A stretch of 64,000 nt of DNA from Rhodanobacter sp. ANJX3 (GCF_014200755.1 NZ_JACHCM010000002.1:558001-622000); one strand, 5' to 3'. Positions 34,823 to 48,922 are shown, counted from the stretch's first letter. A program made the numbers and translations. The notes: generated from the sequence alone by a model not told the origin.

Positions 34823-36007
34823 ATGTCTGATATCAGCGTCGTCATCGTCGGTGCCAAGCGCACGGCCATCGGTTCCTTCCTCGGCCAGTTCACCGGCGTG
34901 CCGACGCCGAAGCTGGGAGCCGCGGCCATTCGCGCGGCGCTGGCGCAATCGACCCTTGCGCCCGACGAGGTCAGCGAAGTGATCATGGGCTGCGTGCTGC
35001 CGGCCAACCTCGGCCAGGCGCCCGCCCGTCAGGCGTCGCTGGAAGCCGGCCTGCCGTTCGGCACCGGCGCGACCACCATCAACAAGGTCTGCGGCTCGGG
35101 CATGAAGGCGATCATGCTGGGCAACGACCTGATCAAGGCCGGCTCGGCCGCCATCGTGGTGGCCGGCGGCATGGAGTCGATGACCAACGCGCCGCACATG
35201 GTCAACGCACGCACCGGCATCCGCTACGGCGACGGCCAGCTGGTCGACCATATGGCCTGGGACGGCCTGACCAATCCTTACGACGGCAAGGCGATGGGCG
35301 TGTTCGGCGAGCTGTGCGCCGACAAATACCATTTCACCCGCGAAGAGCAGGACGCTTACGCGATCGAGTCGGTAAAACGCGCGCAGGCGGCCCAGCAAAG
35401 CGGCGCGTTCGCCGACGAAATCGTTCCGGTCACCGTGGCCGGCCGCAAGGGCGATGTAGTGGTCGATACCGACGAGCAGCCCGGCCGTTCCGACATCGCC
35501 AAGATTCCCACGCTGCGCCCGGCCTTCCGCAAGGAGAACGGCACCATCACCGCCGCCAGTTCGTCGAGCATTTCCGACGGTGCCGCGGCCGTCGTGCTGC
35601 TCTGCGCTGACGAGGCAAAAACGCGTGGGCTGAAGCCGCTGGCGCGCATCGTGGCACACGCCACGCACTCGCAGACGCCGGAGTGGTTCACCACGGCACC
35701 GGTCGGGGCCATCCAGAAGGTGCTGGAAAAAGCCGGCTGGAGCGTAGATGACGTCGATCTGTTCGAGATCAACGAAGCTTTTGCCGTGGTCGCCATGACG
35801 CCGATGCGCGAACTGGGCATTGCGCACGACAAGATCAACGTCAACGGCGGCGCCTGCGCGCTCGGCCATCCCATCGGTGCCAGCGGCGCGCGACTGGTGG
35901 TGACCTTGCTGCACGCACTCAAACATCGTGGGCTCAAGCGCGGCATTGCCACCCTGTGCATCGGCGGCGGCGAGGCCACGGCCATTGCGGTCGAGCGGCT
36001 CGATTGA
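34823..36007 (+). CDS. Acetyl-CoA C-acetyltransferase (thiolase)
   Basis: A 394-residue degradative or biosynthetic thiolase. It has the acyl-enzyme Cys in TTINKVCGSGMKAIMLG (about residue 89), the HMAWDGLTNPYDGKAMG loop typical of AtoB/PhaA acetoacetyl-CoA thiolases, NEAFAVVAM, GGACALGHPIGASGARL (active His) and CIGGGEATA (second Cys). It interconverts acetoacetyl-CoA and two acetyl-CoA. With leucine dehydrogenase, IVD and MccB in this window it can finish leucine degradation after acetoacetate activation. A weak hairpin follows, and MccB is on the same strand after a lipoprotein gene. Confidence 0.92.
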   Translation: MSDISVVIVGAKRTAIGSFLGQFTGVPTPKLGAAAIRAALAQSTLAPDEVSEVIMGCVLPANLGQAPARQASLEAGLPFGTGATTINKVCGSGMKAIMLGNDLIKAGSAAIVVAGGMESMTNAPHMVNARTGIRYGDGQLVDHMAWDGLTNPYDGKAMGVFGELCADKYHFTREEQDAYAIESVKRAQAAQQSGAFADEIVPVTVAGRKGDVVVDTDEQPGRSDIAKIPTLRPAFRKENGTITAASSSSISDGAAAVVLLCADEAKTRGLKPLARIVAHATHSQTPEWFTTAPVGAIQKVLEKAGWSVDDVDLFEINEAFAVVAMTPMRELGIAHDKINVNGGACALGHPIGASGARLVVTLLHALKHRGLKRGIATLCIGGGEATAIAVERLD

Positions 36008-36048
36008 TGCCTAGCGAAGCGTCGGCGGCCAGCATTCCTATCGCCGAC

Positions 36049-36076
36049 GCCGGCCTGAGCAGATAAACCGGCTTTT
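36049..36076 (+). terminator. Weak candidate terminator after thiolase
   Basis: GCCGG (36049-36053) pairs with CCGGC (36068-36072), followed by TTTT. The five-base stem and 14-base loop are marginal. Confidence 0.4.
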
Positions 36077-36180
36077 AATGTGTATGACGGTTTCACTATA
36101 AAAAAGTGGCGTCGTCACAACATACCGGTTATTAATACGCCCGCCAAAAAGGCATTCCTCGGCAATTAGGAGATTCACCC

Positions 36181-36588
36181 ATGAAATTGACGCGCACCCT
36201 TCTCGCCTCTGCGCTCGTCGCTTTGCTGGCCGCCTGCAGCAACAGCGCGCAGGATTCCGCACAGGACGCGCAGAAGTCGGCTGATACCGCACAGCAGGCT
36301 TCGGATCAGGCACAGCAGGCCGCCGCCCAGGCTCCGTCCACCGAAGCCAATCAGGCTGCTGAGCAGGCCAAGACCTCGGCCGATGCCGCCAGCCAGGCTG
36401 CCAATCAGGCCCAGCAGGCTGCCGCCGCTGCGTCTTCGCAGTCGCCTGCCAACAGCAGCACGGCCACGTCGATGTCCAAGGACGCCGCTTCCAACGCCGC
36501 CGACCAGGCTGACAAGGCCAAGGACGCCGCCAAGGACGCTGCCAGCAACGCAAAAGATGCCGCCAAGGACGCTTCCAAGGGCAACTAA
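36181..36588 (+). CDS. Ala/Gln-rich coiled-coil lipoprotein
   Basis: A 135-residue lipoprotein (lipobox LLAAC, Cys19). The mature part is almost wholly Ala, Gln, Asp, Ser and Lys in heptad-like runs (DAQKSADTAQQASDQAQQAA, then DAASNAADQADKAKDAAKDA), predicting a long helix. Gln dominates the first half and Lys/Asp the second, which resembles LEA-like or Lpp-like repeats. A strong terminator follows and an AT-rich leader (CTATAAAAAAG near 36096) precedes, so it is monocistronic and perhaps highly expressed. It may act as an envelope spacer or stress protein; the function is not known. Confidence 0.75.
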   Translation: MKLTRTLLASALVALLAACSNSAQDSAQDAQKSADTAQQASDQAQQAAAQAPSTEANQAAEQAKTSADAASQAANQAQQAAAAASSQSPANSSTATSMSKDAASNAADQADKAKDAAKDAASNAKDAAKDASKGN

Positions 36589-36617
36589 TCCCTCGGATAA
36601 AGCCGCAGCAAGTCGAG

Positions 36618-36648
36618 AAAACGGCCGCCACGCGCGGCCGTTTTTTTT
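36618..36648 (+). terminator. Strong Rho-independent terminator
   Basis: AAAACGGCCGC (36618-36628) pairs with GCGGCCGTTTT (36634-36644) around a five-base loop, with a run of eight Ts. It ends the lipoprotein transcript. Confidence 0.88.
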
Positions 36649-36748
36649 GGCCTGAGCTTCACCACGATTCCCGATAATCCAATCGACCGTCGGCGCCGGT
36701 TATCATCGGCGATCGGCCAGTAATGGCACACAGTGACGAGTCTGTCCC

Positions 36749-38356
36749 ATGACCGTGATCGTTTCGCAGATCGACCCCCGCTCCACCGAATTCCAGGCCA
36801 GCGCCTCGCAGCTGCGCGCAGTGACCGATGACCTGCAGCGCGAACTCTCGCGCAGCAGCGAAGGCGGGGGCGCCAAGGCCCGCGAAAAGCACGAAGCCCG
36901 CGGCAAGCTGCTGCCGCGCGAGCGCATTCGCGCCCTGCTCGATCCGGGCTCGCCGTTTCTGGAACTGTCGGCGCTGGCCGCGTACGGCATGTACGACGAC
37001 GCCGCGCCGGCTGCCGGCATCATTACCGGCATTGGCCGCGTCAACGGCGTCGAAGTGGTGGTGGTGGCCAACGACGCCACCGTCAAAGGCGGCACGTATT
37101 TCCCGATGACGGTGAAAAAACACCTGCGCGCGCAGGAAGTGGCGTTGGAAAATCATCTGCCCTGCGTTTACCTGGTCGACTCCGGCGGCGCGTTTCTGCC
37201 GCTGCAGGACGAGGTGTTTCCCGACCGCGAGCACTTCGGCCGCATTTTCTACAACCAGGCGCGCATGTCGGCGCTGAACATCCCGCAGATCGCCGTGGTG
37301 ATGGGCTCGTGCACCGCTGGCGGCGCGTATGTGCCGGCGATGAGCGACGAGACCGTCATCGTGCGCGAGCAGGGCACGATCTTCCTCGGCGGCCCGCCGC
37401 TGGTGAAGGCGGCGACGGGCGAAGTGGTCGATGCCGAAACGCTCGGCGGTGCGGACGTCCATACGTCCATTTCCGGCGTCGCGGATCACTATGCCGAGAA
37501 CGATGCGCACGCCCTGTCGATCGCGCGCGATATCGTCGCCAGCCTCAATCGAAAAAAGCACATCCCGCTCGCGCTGCTGGCGCCGCGCGAACCGAAATAT
37601 CCGACTGACGAACTCTACGGCGTGATTCCGCAGGACACGCGCAAGCCGTTCGATATCCGCGAGGTGATCGCGCGCATCGTCGACGGCTCGGAGCTGCACG
37701 AGTTCAAGGCGCGCTACGGCAAGACCCTGGTCTGCGGCTTCGCGCACATCCATGGTTATCCGGTCGGCATCGTCGCCAACAACGGCATCCTGTTCGCGGA
37801 AAGCGCACTCAAGGGCGCGCACTTTATCGAGCTGTGCAATCAGCGCAACGTGCCACTGGTGTTTCTGCAGAACATCACCGGCTTCATGGTCGGCAAGAAA
37901 TACGAGCAGGCCGGCATCGCCAAGGACGGCGCCAAGATGGTGACCGCCGTGGCCTGTTCGCACGTGCCGAAATTCACCGTGGTCATCGGCGGCAGCTTCG
38001 GCGCCGGCAACTACGCGATGTGCGGTCGTGCCTATGGCGCCCGCTTTCTGTGGATGTGGCCGAACGCGCGCATCTCGGTAATGGGTGGCGAACAGGCTTC
38101 GTCCGTACTCGCCACCGTGAAACGCGACGGCATCGAAGGCGCCGGCAAGACCTGGACTGCCGAAGAGGAGGAGTCCTTCAAGGCGCCGATCCGCGATCAG
38201 TACGAGCGCCAGGGTCATCCGTACTATGCCAGCGCGCGACTGTGGGACGACGGCATCATCGATCCGGCCGATACCCGCCGCATTCTGGGCTTGGCGATTT
38301 CCGCATCGCTCAACGCACCGATCGAGCCGCAGCGCTTCGGCGTGTTTCGGATGTAA
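36749..38356 (+). CDS. liuB: Methylcrotonyl-CoA carboxylase, carboxyltransferase (beta) subunit
   Basis: A 535-residue carboxyltransferase that moves CO2 from biotin to 3-methylcrotonyl-CoA in leucine breakdown. Length and signatures fit MccB rather than Pcc[79 protein letters not shown], and [20 protein letters not shown]. The partner biotin carboxylase/carrier subunit, usually in the same liu operon with an enoyl-CoA hydratase, is not here; an HscC chaperone gene follows 37 bases later. The alpha subunit must be encoded elsewhere if the enzyme is active. Confidence 0.93.
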   Translation: MTVIVSQIDPRSTEFQASASQLRAVTDDLQRELSRSSEGGGAKAREKHEARGKLLPRERIRALLDPGSPFLELSALAAYGMYDDAAPAAGIITGIGRVNGVEVVVVANDATVKGGTYFPMTVKKHLRAQEVALENHLPCVYLVDSGGAFLPLQDEVFPDREHFGRIFYNQARMSALNIPQIAVVMGSCTAGGAYVPAMSDETVIVREQGTIFLGGPPLVKAATGEVVDAETLGGADVHTSISGVADHYAENDAHALSIARDIVASLNRKKHIPLALLAPREPKYPTDELYGVIPQDTRKPFDIREVIARIVDGSELHEFKARYGKTLVCGFAHIHGYPVGIVANNGILFAESALKGAHFIELCNQRNVPLVFLQNITGFMVGKKYEQAGIAKDGAKMVTAVACSHVPKFTVVIGGSFGAGNYAMCGRAYGARFLWMWPNARISVMGGEQASSVLATVKRDGIEGAGKTWTAEEEESFKAPIRDQYERQGHPYYASARLWDDGIIDPADTRRILGLAISASLNAPIEPQRFGVFRM

Positions 38357-38393
38357 CACGCGCTACGATTTTGGAGATCCAGGGGAGCTACGG

Positions 38394-40082
38394 ATGATTG
38401 TAGGTATCGATCTTGGCACGACCCATTCGCTGATCGGCTGCTACGGCGACTCGGGACCGCGCCTTTTCACCAACGCGCTGGGCGACTACCTGACGCCTTC
38501 GGCGGTCAGCGTCGACAGCGACGGCCAGATTATCGTTGGACAGGCGGCGCGCGAGCGGATGGTCAGCCATCCCTCGCTGAGCGTGGCCAGCTTCAAACGA
38601 TGGATGGGCACCACGCGCGAAACCACGCTGGGCCAGCACCGCTTTCGCCCGGAAGAACTCTCTGCGCTGATCCTGCGCTCGCTGCTCGCCGATGCGGCGG
38701 CAGCGCTCGGCGAAAAAGTCACCGAGGCGGTGATCAGCGTACCGGCCTATTTTTCCGACGCGCAGCGCAAGGCCACGCGGGTGGCCGGCGAGCTGGCCGG
38801 CATTCGCGTCGAGCGGCTGATCAACGAGCCGACGGCCGCGGCACTGGCGTATGGCCTGCAGGAAAAGCCCGATGGCTCGCGGTTTCTGGTGTTCGATCTG
38901 GGCGGCGGCACCTTCGACGTGTCGGTGCTGGAAATGTTCGATGGCGTGGTCGAGGTGCATGCGAGCGCGGGCGACAATTTTCTCGGCGGCGAGGATTTTC
39001 TCGACCTGCTGGAGACTACCTGTCTCGCCGACGCGAAACTCGATGCCGAACGAATCACCGCCGCACAGCGCGGGCAGCTGCGCCGCCGGCTGGAGATCGC
39101 CAAGCGTGAGCTGGGCGCGAAGGGTCATGCCGGTGTCGAGCTGCGTTTCGATGAACAGTCGATCGACTGGACGATCGATGAAGCCCGTTTCGAACGGCTG
39201 GCCGAGCCGCTAGTGCAGCGCATGCGCGCGCCGCTCGAGCGTGCCATGCGCGACGCCAAACTGCAGGCTGCACAGCTGGACGAAATTATTCTTGTCGGCG
39301 GCGCCAGCCGCATGCCGCTGGTCGCGCGCATGGTATCGCGCATGTTCGGCAGGCTGCCGCTGCGCCATATCAACCCCGATCAGGCCATCGCACTCGGCGC
39401 CTGCGTGGCGGCCGGGCTAAAGTCACGTGACCAGCGACTCGATGAAGTCATCCTCACCGACGTATGCCCGTATTCGCTCGGCACCGAGGTGGCCCGGCGG
39501 GACGCGCAGGGTCGTGCGCAGAGCGGTTTCTTTGCGCCGATCATTCACCGCAACAGCACCGTGCCGGTCAGCCGTGAGAAGACTTTTGCGCCCATCGACG
39601 CAGGTCAGAAGCTGATGCAGCTGGACGTCTATCAGGGCGAAAATCCGCTGGTGGAAAAAAACATCCGCCTCGGCGAGCTGTCGGTGCCGCTGGATCCCGC
39701 ACTGCCCGTGCAGGAAAACCTGGTGACCGTGCGCTTCACCTACGACATCAACGGCGTGCTGCAGGTCGAAGCGCTGGTGCACGCCAGCAGCCGGCGTTAC
39801 GAGCTGGTGCTGGAACAGAATCCCGGCGTGCTGAGCCCGCAGCAGATCCGCGAGCGGCTGGCGGCACTGGAAGAAATAAAAATCCATCCGCGCGGCAAGC
39901 AGGAAAACATCGCCCTGCTCGCGCGTGCCGAACGCCTGTACGAGGAGCATCTGAACGCACGCGACATTCTGCAAGAGTGGATCGCGCGCTTTCGCGCCGC
40001 GCTGGAAAGTCAGGACGAGCTGGCCATTCGCGAGCATCGCCGTGAGTTCGCCACGGCCATGAATACGCTGGAAGCGCCCTGA
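38394..40082 (+). CDS. hscC: Hsp70-family chaperone HscC
   Basis: A 562-residue Hsp70. The ATPase domain shows [16 protein letters not shown] at the N-terminus, [38 protein letters not shown] and [12 protein letters not shown]. The substrate domain follows from about residue 360 ([13 protein letters not shown]), with a shortened lid. It is shorter than DnaK (about 640) and fits HscC, a specialised Hsp70. ATG 38394 has AGGGGAG seven bases upstream. The next gene, a J-domain protein, starts on the base after this stop. HscC binds unfolded clients and depends on dedicated J partners. Confidence 0.9.
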   Translation: MIVGIDLGTTHSLIGCYGDSGPRLFTNALGDYLTPSAVSVDSDGQIIVGQAARERMVSHPSLSVASFKRWMGTTRETTLGQHRFRPEELSALILRSLLADAAAALGEKVTEAVISVPAYFSDAQRKATRVAGELAGIRVERLINEPTAAALAYGLQEKPDGSRFLVFDLGGGTFDVSVLEMFDGVVEVHASAGDNFLGGEDFLDLLETTCLADAKLDAERITAAQRGQLRRRLEIAKRELGAKGHAGVELRFDEQSIDWTIDEARFERLAEPLVQRMRAPLERAMRDAKLQAAQLDEIILVGGASRMPLVARMVSRMFGRLPLRHINPDQAIALGACVAAGLKSRDQRLDEVILTDVCPYSLGTEVARRDAQGRAQSGFFAPIIHRNSTVPVSREKTFAPIDAGQKLMQLDVYQGENPLVEKNIRLGELSVPLDPALPVQENLVTVRFTYDINGVLQVEALVHASSRRYELVLEQNPGVLSPQQIRERLAALEEIKIHPRGKQENIALLARAERLYEEHLNARDILQEWIARFRAALESQDELAIREHRREFATAMNTLEAP

Positions 40083-41564
40083 ATGTCGCCCTTCGCGCGC
40101 CTGGGCTTGCCAGCGGATGCCGATGAACGGGCGATCAAGCGCGCCTATGCGCAGCGACTGCGGCAAACGCGCCCGGAAGATGATCCCGCCGGCTTTCAGC
40201 AGCTGCACGCGGCTTATCAGGCTGCGCTGGACTGGTGTCGACAGCGCGCGCTGTCGGAGGCCCCTTCTGTTGATACCGAGGCAGCGCCTGCAGGCCATAC
40301 CGCCCCGTCCGTCGAATCAGCGGCAGTGCCTGTATCGCGATCCATGGCCGAAGATACCTCCGACGCGCGCATCGGCGCGAATCCAGTGTCGGTTCCGGCA
40401 AAGACTTTTTCGATGCAAGGCTTCTGCGAGGAGGCGATCGCGCTGGCAACGAAAGGCGACGCGGACGAACTGCAACGTTGGCTCGGCCGTCACCCCGCGC
40501 TATGGTCGCTACAGCTCAAGGCCCAGGCTGGCCGGCTGCTGGTGCAGCAGATCTATCGCCAGGAGCCGCCGATGCCAGCGGCGTGCCTGAGTACTGTCCT
40601 GCGGTTTTTCGATCTGGATCATGCGCTGGCCGGGCATGATCCGCTGGCGCTGCAGATGCTGCAGCGGCGAACGCAGCTGGCGTGGGAGCTGCAGCCGGAG
40701 CACCGCGGCGAACTGGCAGCAAGGCTGCACATGCAGGACAAGCCGGCCAGAAAAAAGCTAGAGCGCACGCTGCGCCAGCTTGCGCGCCCGTTTCACTGGC
40801 CGCAGGTGCTGCTGGCCGGCCTCGATCTGACCAAGCCTCGCCGCATCGCCGAAACCGTCGGCCGACTGACTGGCGGCACGCACGACGCCTTGCCTGTATT
40901 TATCCGGCGCAATCAGCTGGCGTTCTGGCTGGCGGCGGCAGACCGCACAAAAGTCAGCAAACCACGTCTGTTGCTGGGCCTCTCCCGCAGCATCGCAGGC
41001 ATGTTCGCCATGCTGCTGGTCGGCCTGCTGTGCGGACTGGTTTTCAGCGTTTATCCCGAAAGATTTACGGCGGGACCTGCGTTTTTTCTGGTCGGCTGTG
41101 CTGCTGCCGCAGGCCTGGCCTGGGCGCTGCTGATGGCGTGGCTGCCGCTGGACCACTGGCACTCGCGCCGCGAGGAGCTGCCAGCGCGGTGGCCATGGCT
41201 CTGCCTGCTGCTGGTACCCCTGCTATGTACGGCGGGCATGCTGCTGACGATATCGCCCTTCCCTTCGACCAGCCTGCTACTCATGCTTCCCGCAACGCTG
41301 CTAGCCATACGTCGTTACGGCCGGCGGCAGGGCGGCGGCAAGATCTTTGCGGTCGGGCGACGCTTTATCTGGATCATCGCAGTAGTGCTGAGCCAGATCG
41401 TGCACGCGCTGAAAGAAAGCAACGTTGCCGCGGACGATATCGCGTTCCTGCCGGGCGTGCTGGCTGGCGTCGCCGTTTTAATCTGGTCGATCGATCTGTG
41501 GAAAAACCGACGGCGTCTGCGCTTGCGCAGTGCACTAAAACGACCGGAACGGCAGCCGACGTAA
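40083..41564 (+). CDS. Membrane-anchored J-domain protein, HscC partner
   Basis: A 493-residue protein. The first 50 residues are a J-domain-like fold (ADERAIKRAYAQRLRQTRPE, then DDPAGFQQLHAAYQAAL). The canonical HPD loop is replaced by RPEDDP, as I recall for DjlB/DjlC-type partners of HscC. A Pro/Ala linker and a helical middle follow, then about six membrane segments from residue 300 (GMFAMLLVGLLCGLVFSVY, FFLVGCAAAAGLAWALLMAW, WLCLLLVPLLCTAGMLL and others), ending in a basic tail (KNRRRLRLR). ATG directly abuts the hscC stop, implying coupled translation. It probably brings HscC to the inner membrane. Confidence 0.78.
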   Translation: MSPFARLGLPADADERAIKRAYAQRLRQTRPEDDPAGFQQLHAAYQAALDWCRQRALSEAPSVDTEAAPAGHTAPSVESAAVPVSRSMAEDTSDARIGANPVSVPAKTFSMQGFCEEAIALATKGDADELQRWLGRHPALWSLQLKAQAGRLLVQQIYRQEPPMPAACLSTVLRFFDLDHALAGHDPLALQMLQRRTQLAWELQPEHRGELAARLHMQDKPARKKLERTLRQLARPFHWPQVLLAGLDLTKPRRIAETVGRLTGGTHDALPVFIRRNQLAFWLAAADRTKVSKPRLLLGLSRSIAGMFAMLLVGLLCGLVFSVYPERFTAGPAFFLVGCAAAAGLAWALLMAWLPLDHWHSRREELPARWPWLCLLLVPLLCTAGMLLTISPFPSTSLLLMLPATLLAIRRYGRRQGGGKIFAVGRRFIWIIAVVLSQIVHALKESNVAADDIAFLPGVLAGVAVLIWSIDLWKNRRRLRLRSALKRPERQPT

Positions 41565-41609
41565 AAGAATCCTGCTCGAAAGGCTCTGCCGGCAGAACCT
41601 TCACTGATG

Positions 41610-43117
<1,508 letters not shown>

Positions 43118-43136
43118 GACTTAAGTCTCCAGATGC

Positions 43137-43451
43137 TCAGGCGTTGATGCCCGTGATTTCGATTTCGGTGAAATGCTGGCGATGTCCCTGCTGACGCTTG
43201 TAATGCTTGCGGCGGCGGAACTTGATGATGCGAATCTTATCCGCGCGACCATGCTTGCGAATGGTGGCGCTGACGGTGACTCCATCAACCAGCGGTGCGC
43301 CCACAACGACCGACTCACCGATGCCATGCATCAGCACCTGGTCGAAGTTGAAGGTCGCGCCTTCTTCGGCGTTCAGCAACTCCACGCGCAGGACGTCGCC
43401 CTGCTGTACGCGGTACTGCTTGCCACCGGTCTTGATGACTGCGTAACTCAT
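43137..43451 (-). CDS. rplU: 50S ribosomal protein L21
   Basis: A complete 104-residue L21: [20 protein letters not shown] at the N-terminus, [19 protein letters not shown] in the middle, and the RNA-binding end [19 protein letters not shown]. It is the first gene of the rplU-rpmA operon, with a consensus-like promoter at 43520-43549. Confidence 0.98.
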   Translation of the reverse strand: MSYAVIKTGGKQYRVQQGDVLRVELLNAEEGATFNFDQVLMHGIGESVVVGAPLVDGVTVSATIRKHGRADKIRIIKFRRRKHYKRQQGHRQHFTEIEITGINA

Positions 43452-43519
43452 CGTATTGCCCTTCTTTAGTTATTCTCTTGGGTACCGCCATAGCCCAATC
43501 GCGGCTTGGCGAACCGCGG

Positions 43520-43549
43520 ATTATAACGACCTGAGCCCGCGCTGGTCAA
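43520..43549 (-). promoter_or_regulatory. Sigma70 promoter for rplU-rpmA
   Basis: On the minus strand TTGACC (43549-43544) and a perfect TATAAT (43525-43520) are separated by 18 bases. The -10 box ends 68 bases before the rplU ATG. Confidence 0.85.
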
Positions 43550-43604
43550 ATACTGACCACATTCTCGTTCCCGACGCTCTACCGTCTTGCCGGGGCGACC
43601 CTGC

Positions 43605-44384
43605 TCACTGGCCGGCTGGCGTGGTTTTCGGGGTTCCGGAAGCGGGCTTTTTGGTGGTGGTGTGGTGCTTGGCCGACGTCTTGGATGGCGTCGTCGCCTT
43701 TGCCGCGGCGCCTTTCTTCGTGGCGGCGGCTTTCTTGGCAGGCGCAGCCTTTTTGGTGGTGGTGTGCTTTTTGACCGGCGTATGCCCGTGATGATGCCGG
43801 GAGGACGAGGTGGTGTGGGGCACGACCGCGACATCCGCGGCGTCGGTCGCATCGGGGCTCGAGTCCTCGGAAACGGTAGCTGAGGAGCCGGCGGAGGCCG
43901 GGCTTTCGACGAACGACGCCGGGCAACGACCGTCTGCCCCGAGCGTGCCCGCCTGCTCGAGCTTGGCAATCATCTGCTGGGTATGGTCGTGACTCCACTG
44001 CTGGCCGGCCTGATTGGCTTCGGCCAGGGCCAACGGCATTTCCGTGAGCACCTTCTGACCCAGTGGGGAGCTGTAGAACTTCACCATGCCGTCCACCTCG
44101 TCGGCAGTGAAATGCTTCTGGTAGATCGGCACAAGGCGGCCGACAAAGTCCTTGCTGCTGTTGTCGTCGATATAGCCCTGCCAATAGTTGGAGGACACGC
44201 ACGGCAGCGCCTGCTTCATGCTGGTGGCGACCTGGGTATTCATCTGGCTCAACGACTTGCCCAGCCCGATCGCGTCCATCAGCCGACGAACCTGCTGCTC
44301 GGTGGGCTGCGCGGCAAAGACCTGGGCGGTCGCCACTGCCAGCACAATGCCGGCGACAAAGCCGAGACGCTTGCGCATTGCCAT
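43605..44384 (-). CDS. DUF2059 periplasmic protein with Lys/Thr/Ala-rich tail
   Basis: A 259-residue protein. A signal peptide (MRKRLGFVAGIVLAVATAQV, cut near FAA/QP) is followed by a DUF2059 helical domain at about 30-150 (MVKFYSSPLGQKVLTEMPLA is its signature). After a Ser/Asp-rich linker the last 65 residues are His, Lys, Thr and Ala repeats (KKHTTTKKAAPAKKAAATKK), much like histone H1-type tails. GGAAGG lies seven bases before ATG 44384. DUF2059 function is unknown. The basic tail might bind wall polymers, lipopolysaccharide or DNA. Confidence 0.8.
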   Translation of the reverse strand: MAMRKRLGFVAGIVLAVATAQVFAAQPTEQQVRRLMDAIGLGKSLSQMNTQVATSMKQALPCVSSNYWQGYIDDNSSKDFVGRLVPIYQKHFTADEVDGMVKFYSSPLGQKVLTEMPLALAEANQAGQQWSHDHTQQMIAKLEQAGTLGADGRCPASFVESPASAGSSATVSEDSSPDATDAADVAVVPHTTSSSRHHHGHTPVKKHTTTKKAAPAKKAAATKKGAAAKATTPSKTSAKHHTTTKKPASGTPKTTPAGQ

Positions 44385-44634
44385 CTATCTACCTTCCGTT
44401 CGAAACGACTTCGTGATCTGAGCTTCACATAGTAACCAGATACGTCGCCCGGCCCGCAAACCGCAGCTGACTGCCGTGACCTCCGGCCCGATCGGCACGG
44501 CCGATCCCTGAGAGCCTGTTCACGATCGCCCCGTGCTCGCGTTGTCATCGCTCGGCGACATCGGCCGAAGACGCACACAAGGACGCCACAACCCAGGTTG
44601 TTATAGTCCACCTCCACCCCAAAATCCGAGCGTC
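44385..44634. other. Divergent intergenic region upstream of uvrA
   Basis: A gap of 250 bases between the DUF2059 gene and uvrA. TTGTTATAGT near 44598-44607 could contain the uvrA -10 box. I see no clear LexA-type palindrome. Confidence 0.35.
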
Positions 44635-47575
<2,941 letters not shown>

Positions 47576-47577
<2 letters not shown>

Positions 47578-47612
47578 GCGCGGCGGCGCATAAATAAGGC
47601 GGCGCGCTTTTC
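47576..47612 (+). terminator. Candidate terminator after uvrA
   Basis: AAGCGCG (47576-47582), overlapping the stop codon, pairs with CGCGCTT (47603-47609) and is followed by further Ts. The loop is 20 bases, so confidence is moderate. Confidence 0.5.
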
Positions 47613-47666
47613 GGCTTGGCCCAAGCATGAACCTTGCGCGCTGCCGCCATTGCGATGCGCGCCTAG

Positions 47667-48812
47667 CTACTGTATGCGCGGCGCGACAGCTGGCTGGGCA
47701 TCATTGATGCCGGCACGATGATGGTGATCCAACACCGAGGTAGCGCCGCCACAGTGCGGCGTGGACGACGCCGCGCACAGCAGGGACGGATCGAGCACGA
47801 TATGGCGGATACGCTGGCGCTTCCAGGTATAGACGATGTGCACCAGCTCATCGCGCGTCTGGATCACCGCCGGATAGGAAAACTCCGCGCCCGGCTCATT
47901 TTCCAGCGTGAGCGCGCGCGTCCAGTGTTCGCCGTCGCGCGACAGCGCAACGGCCAGCACCCCGCGGCCGTCCCACCAGTCGGTGCCGTGCGGCGTCGGG
48001 TTGTAGACCAGCAGGGCGCGACCGTCTTTCAGCCGCACCGCGTCGATGCCCGAATTCGGATTGGCCACATCCAGCAAGCGCAGCGGCGACCAGTGTCGGC
48101 CACCGTCCTGCGACCACGTGCTGAATAGGCGATTTTGTCGCGTACGGCCAATCGCCTGAAGCGTGTCGTGCGGCCAGCGCAGCACGCTGGGCTGAATCGC
48201 CTCGATGTGTTGCGGATTGGGCACCGGCTGGGCCTGTGTCCACTGCTCGCCGCCATCGATTGAGCGCTCGAACTGGATGCGCCAGGCTCCGTCTTCGCGA
48301 CTGGTCGGACTGACCATGCTGCCATCGGCAAGCTGCACCGGCTTGTTCTTTATCGGCCCCAGCACACCGTCGGGAAGTCGGCGTGCGCTACGCCAGTGCA
48401 AGCCCTGGTCGGATGATGTTTTCAGCATGCCCCACCAATGCTGCGGATCGGGCCCGACCTTGTAGAACAGCAGCAGCGGGCCGTGCCGCGGCAGAAAAAG
48501 CACCGGATTCCAGCACGGCAGACGCGTGCCGTCCGGCTGTACGCCATCGGCCACTTCCACCGGTTCGCTCCACGACCCGGCGAGCTTGCGCGAAAGCCAG
48601 ATGCCTACGCTCGGATCGCGCTCCTGCCTGCCGCCGAACCAGGCCGCCACCAGCGCGTCGGGCGTTTGCACGATAGTCGATGCGTGACTTTGCGGGGTCG
48701 TCGGCATCGTCGCAACAAATTCGCGCAACCGCACCGCATCGACCTCGCCGTGCAGGACACCGACAGGTAGCGAGAGCAGCGCAAAGGCAAGTCGAATCTT
48801 TTTTCGATTCAA
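47667..48812 (-). CDS. Sialidase-like BNR-repeat exported protein
   Basis: A 381-residue beta-propeller protein. A signal peptide (MNRKKIRLAFALLSLPVGVL) starts at TTG 48812, with AGGA nine bases before it; no ATG suits. Asp-box motifs recur: SSDQGLHWRS, SIDGGEQWTQ, SQDGGRHWSP, SRDGEHWTR. VAAWFGGRQERDPSVGIW and NPVLFLPRHGPLLLFYKVG belong to the BNR_2/exo-alpha-sialidase-like group. The last 35 or so residues (from CAASSTPHCGG) are unlike a propeller strand and look like a degenerate or read-through end. It is divergent from the GH29 gene. Plant N-glycans lack sialic acid, so true sialidase activity is doubtful and another glycosidase specificity is likely. Confidence 0.75.
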   Translation of the reverse strand: MNRKKIRLAFALLSLPVGVLHGEVDAVRLREFVATMPTTPQSHASTIVQTPDALVAAWFGGRQERDPSVGIWLSRKLAGSWSEPVEVADGVQPDGTRLPCWNPVLFLPRHGPLLLFYKVGPDPQHWWGMLKTSSDQGLHWRSARRLPDGVLGPIKNKPVQLADGSMVSPTSREDGAWRIQFERSIDGGEQWTQAQPVPNPQHIEAIQPSVLRWPHDTLQAIGRTRQNRLFSTWSQDGGRHWSPLRLLDVANPNSGIDAVRLKDGRALLVYNPTPHGTDWWDGRGVLAVALSRDGEHWTRALTLENEPGAEFSYPAVIQTRDELVHIVYTWKRQRIRHIVLDPSLLCAASSTPHCGGATSVLDHHHRAGINDAQPAVAPRIQ

Positions 48813-48922
48813 TCGGTTTTATCCTGATTATTGGCAGAGAAAGATAGCTATTTGGCGGCTTTAATGGATACCATCGAATAGACGTTTTTACTTCCAAATA
48901 AAGTTGACTGAAGAGCCCCGTG

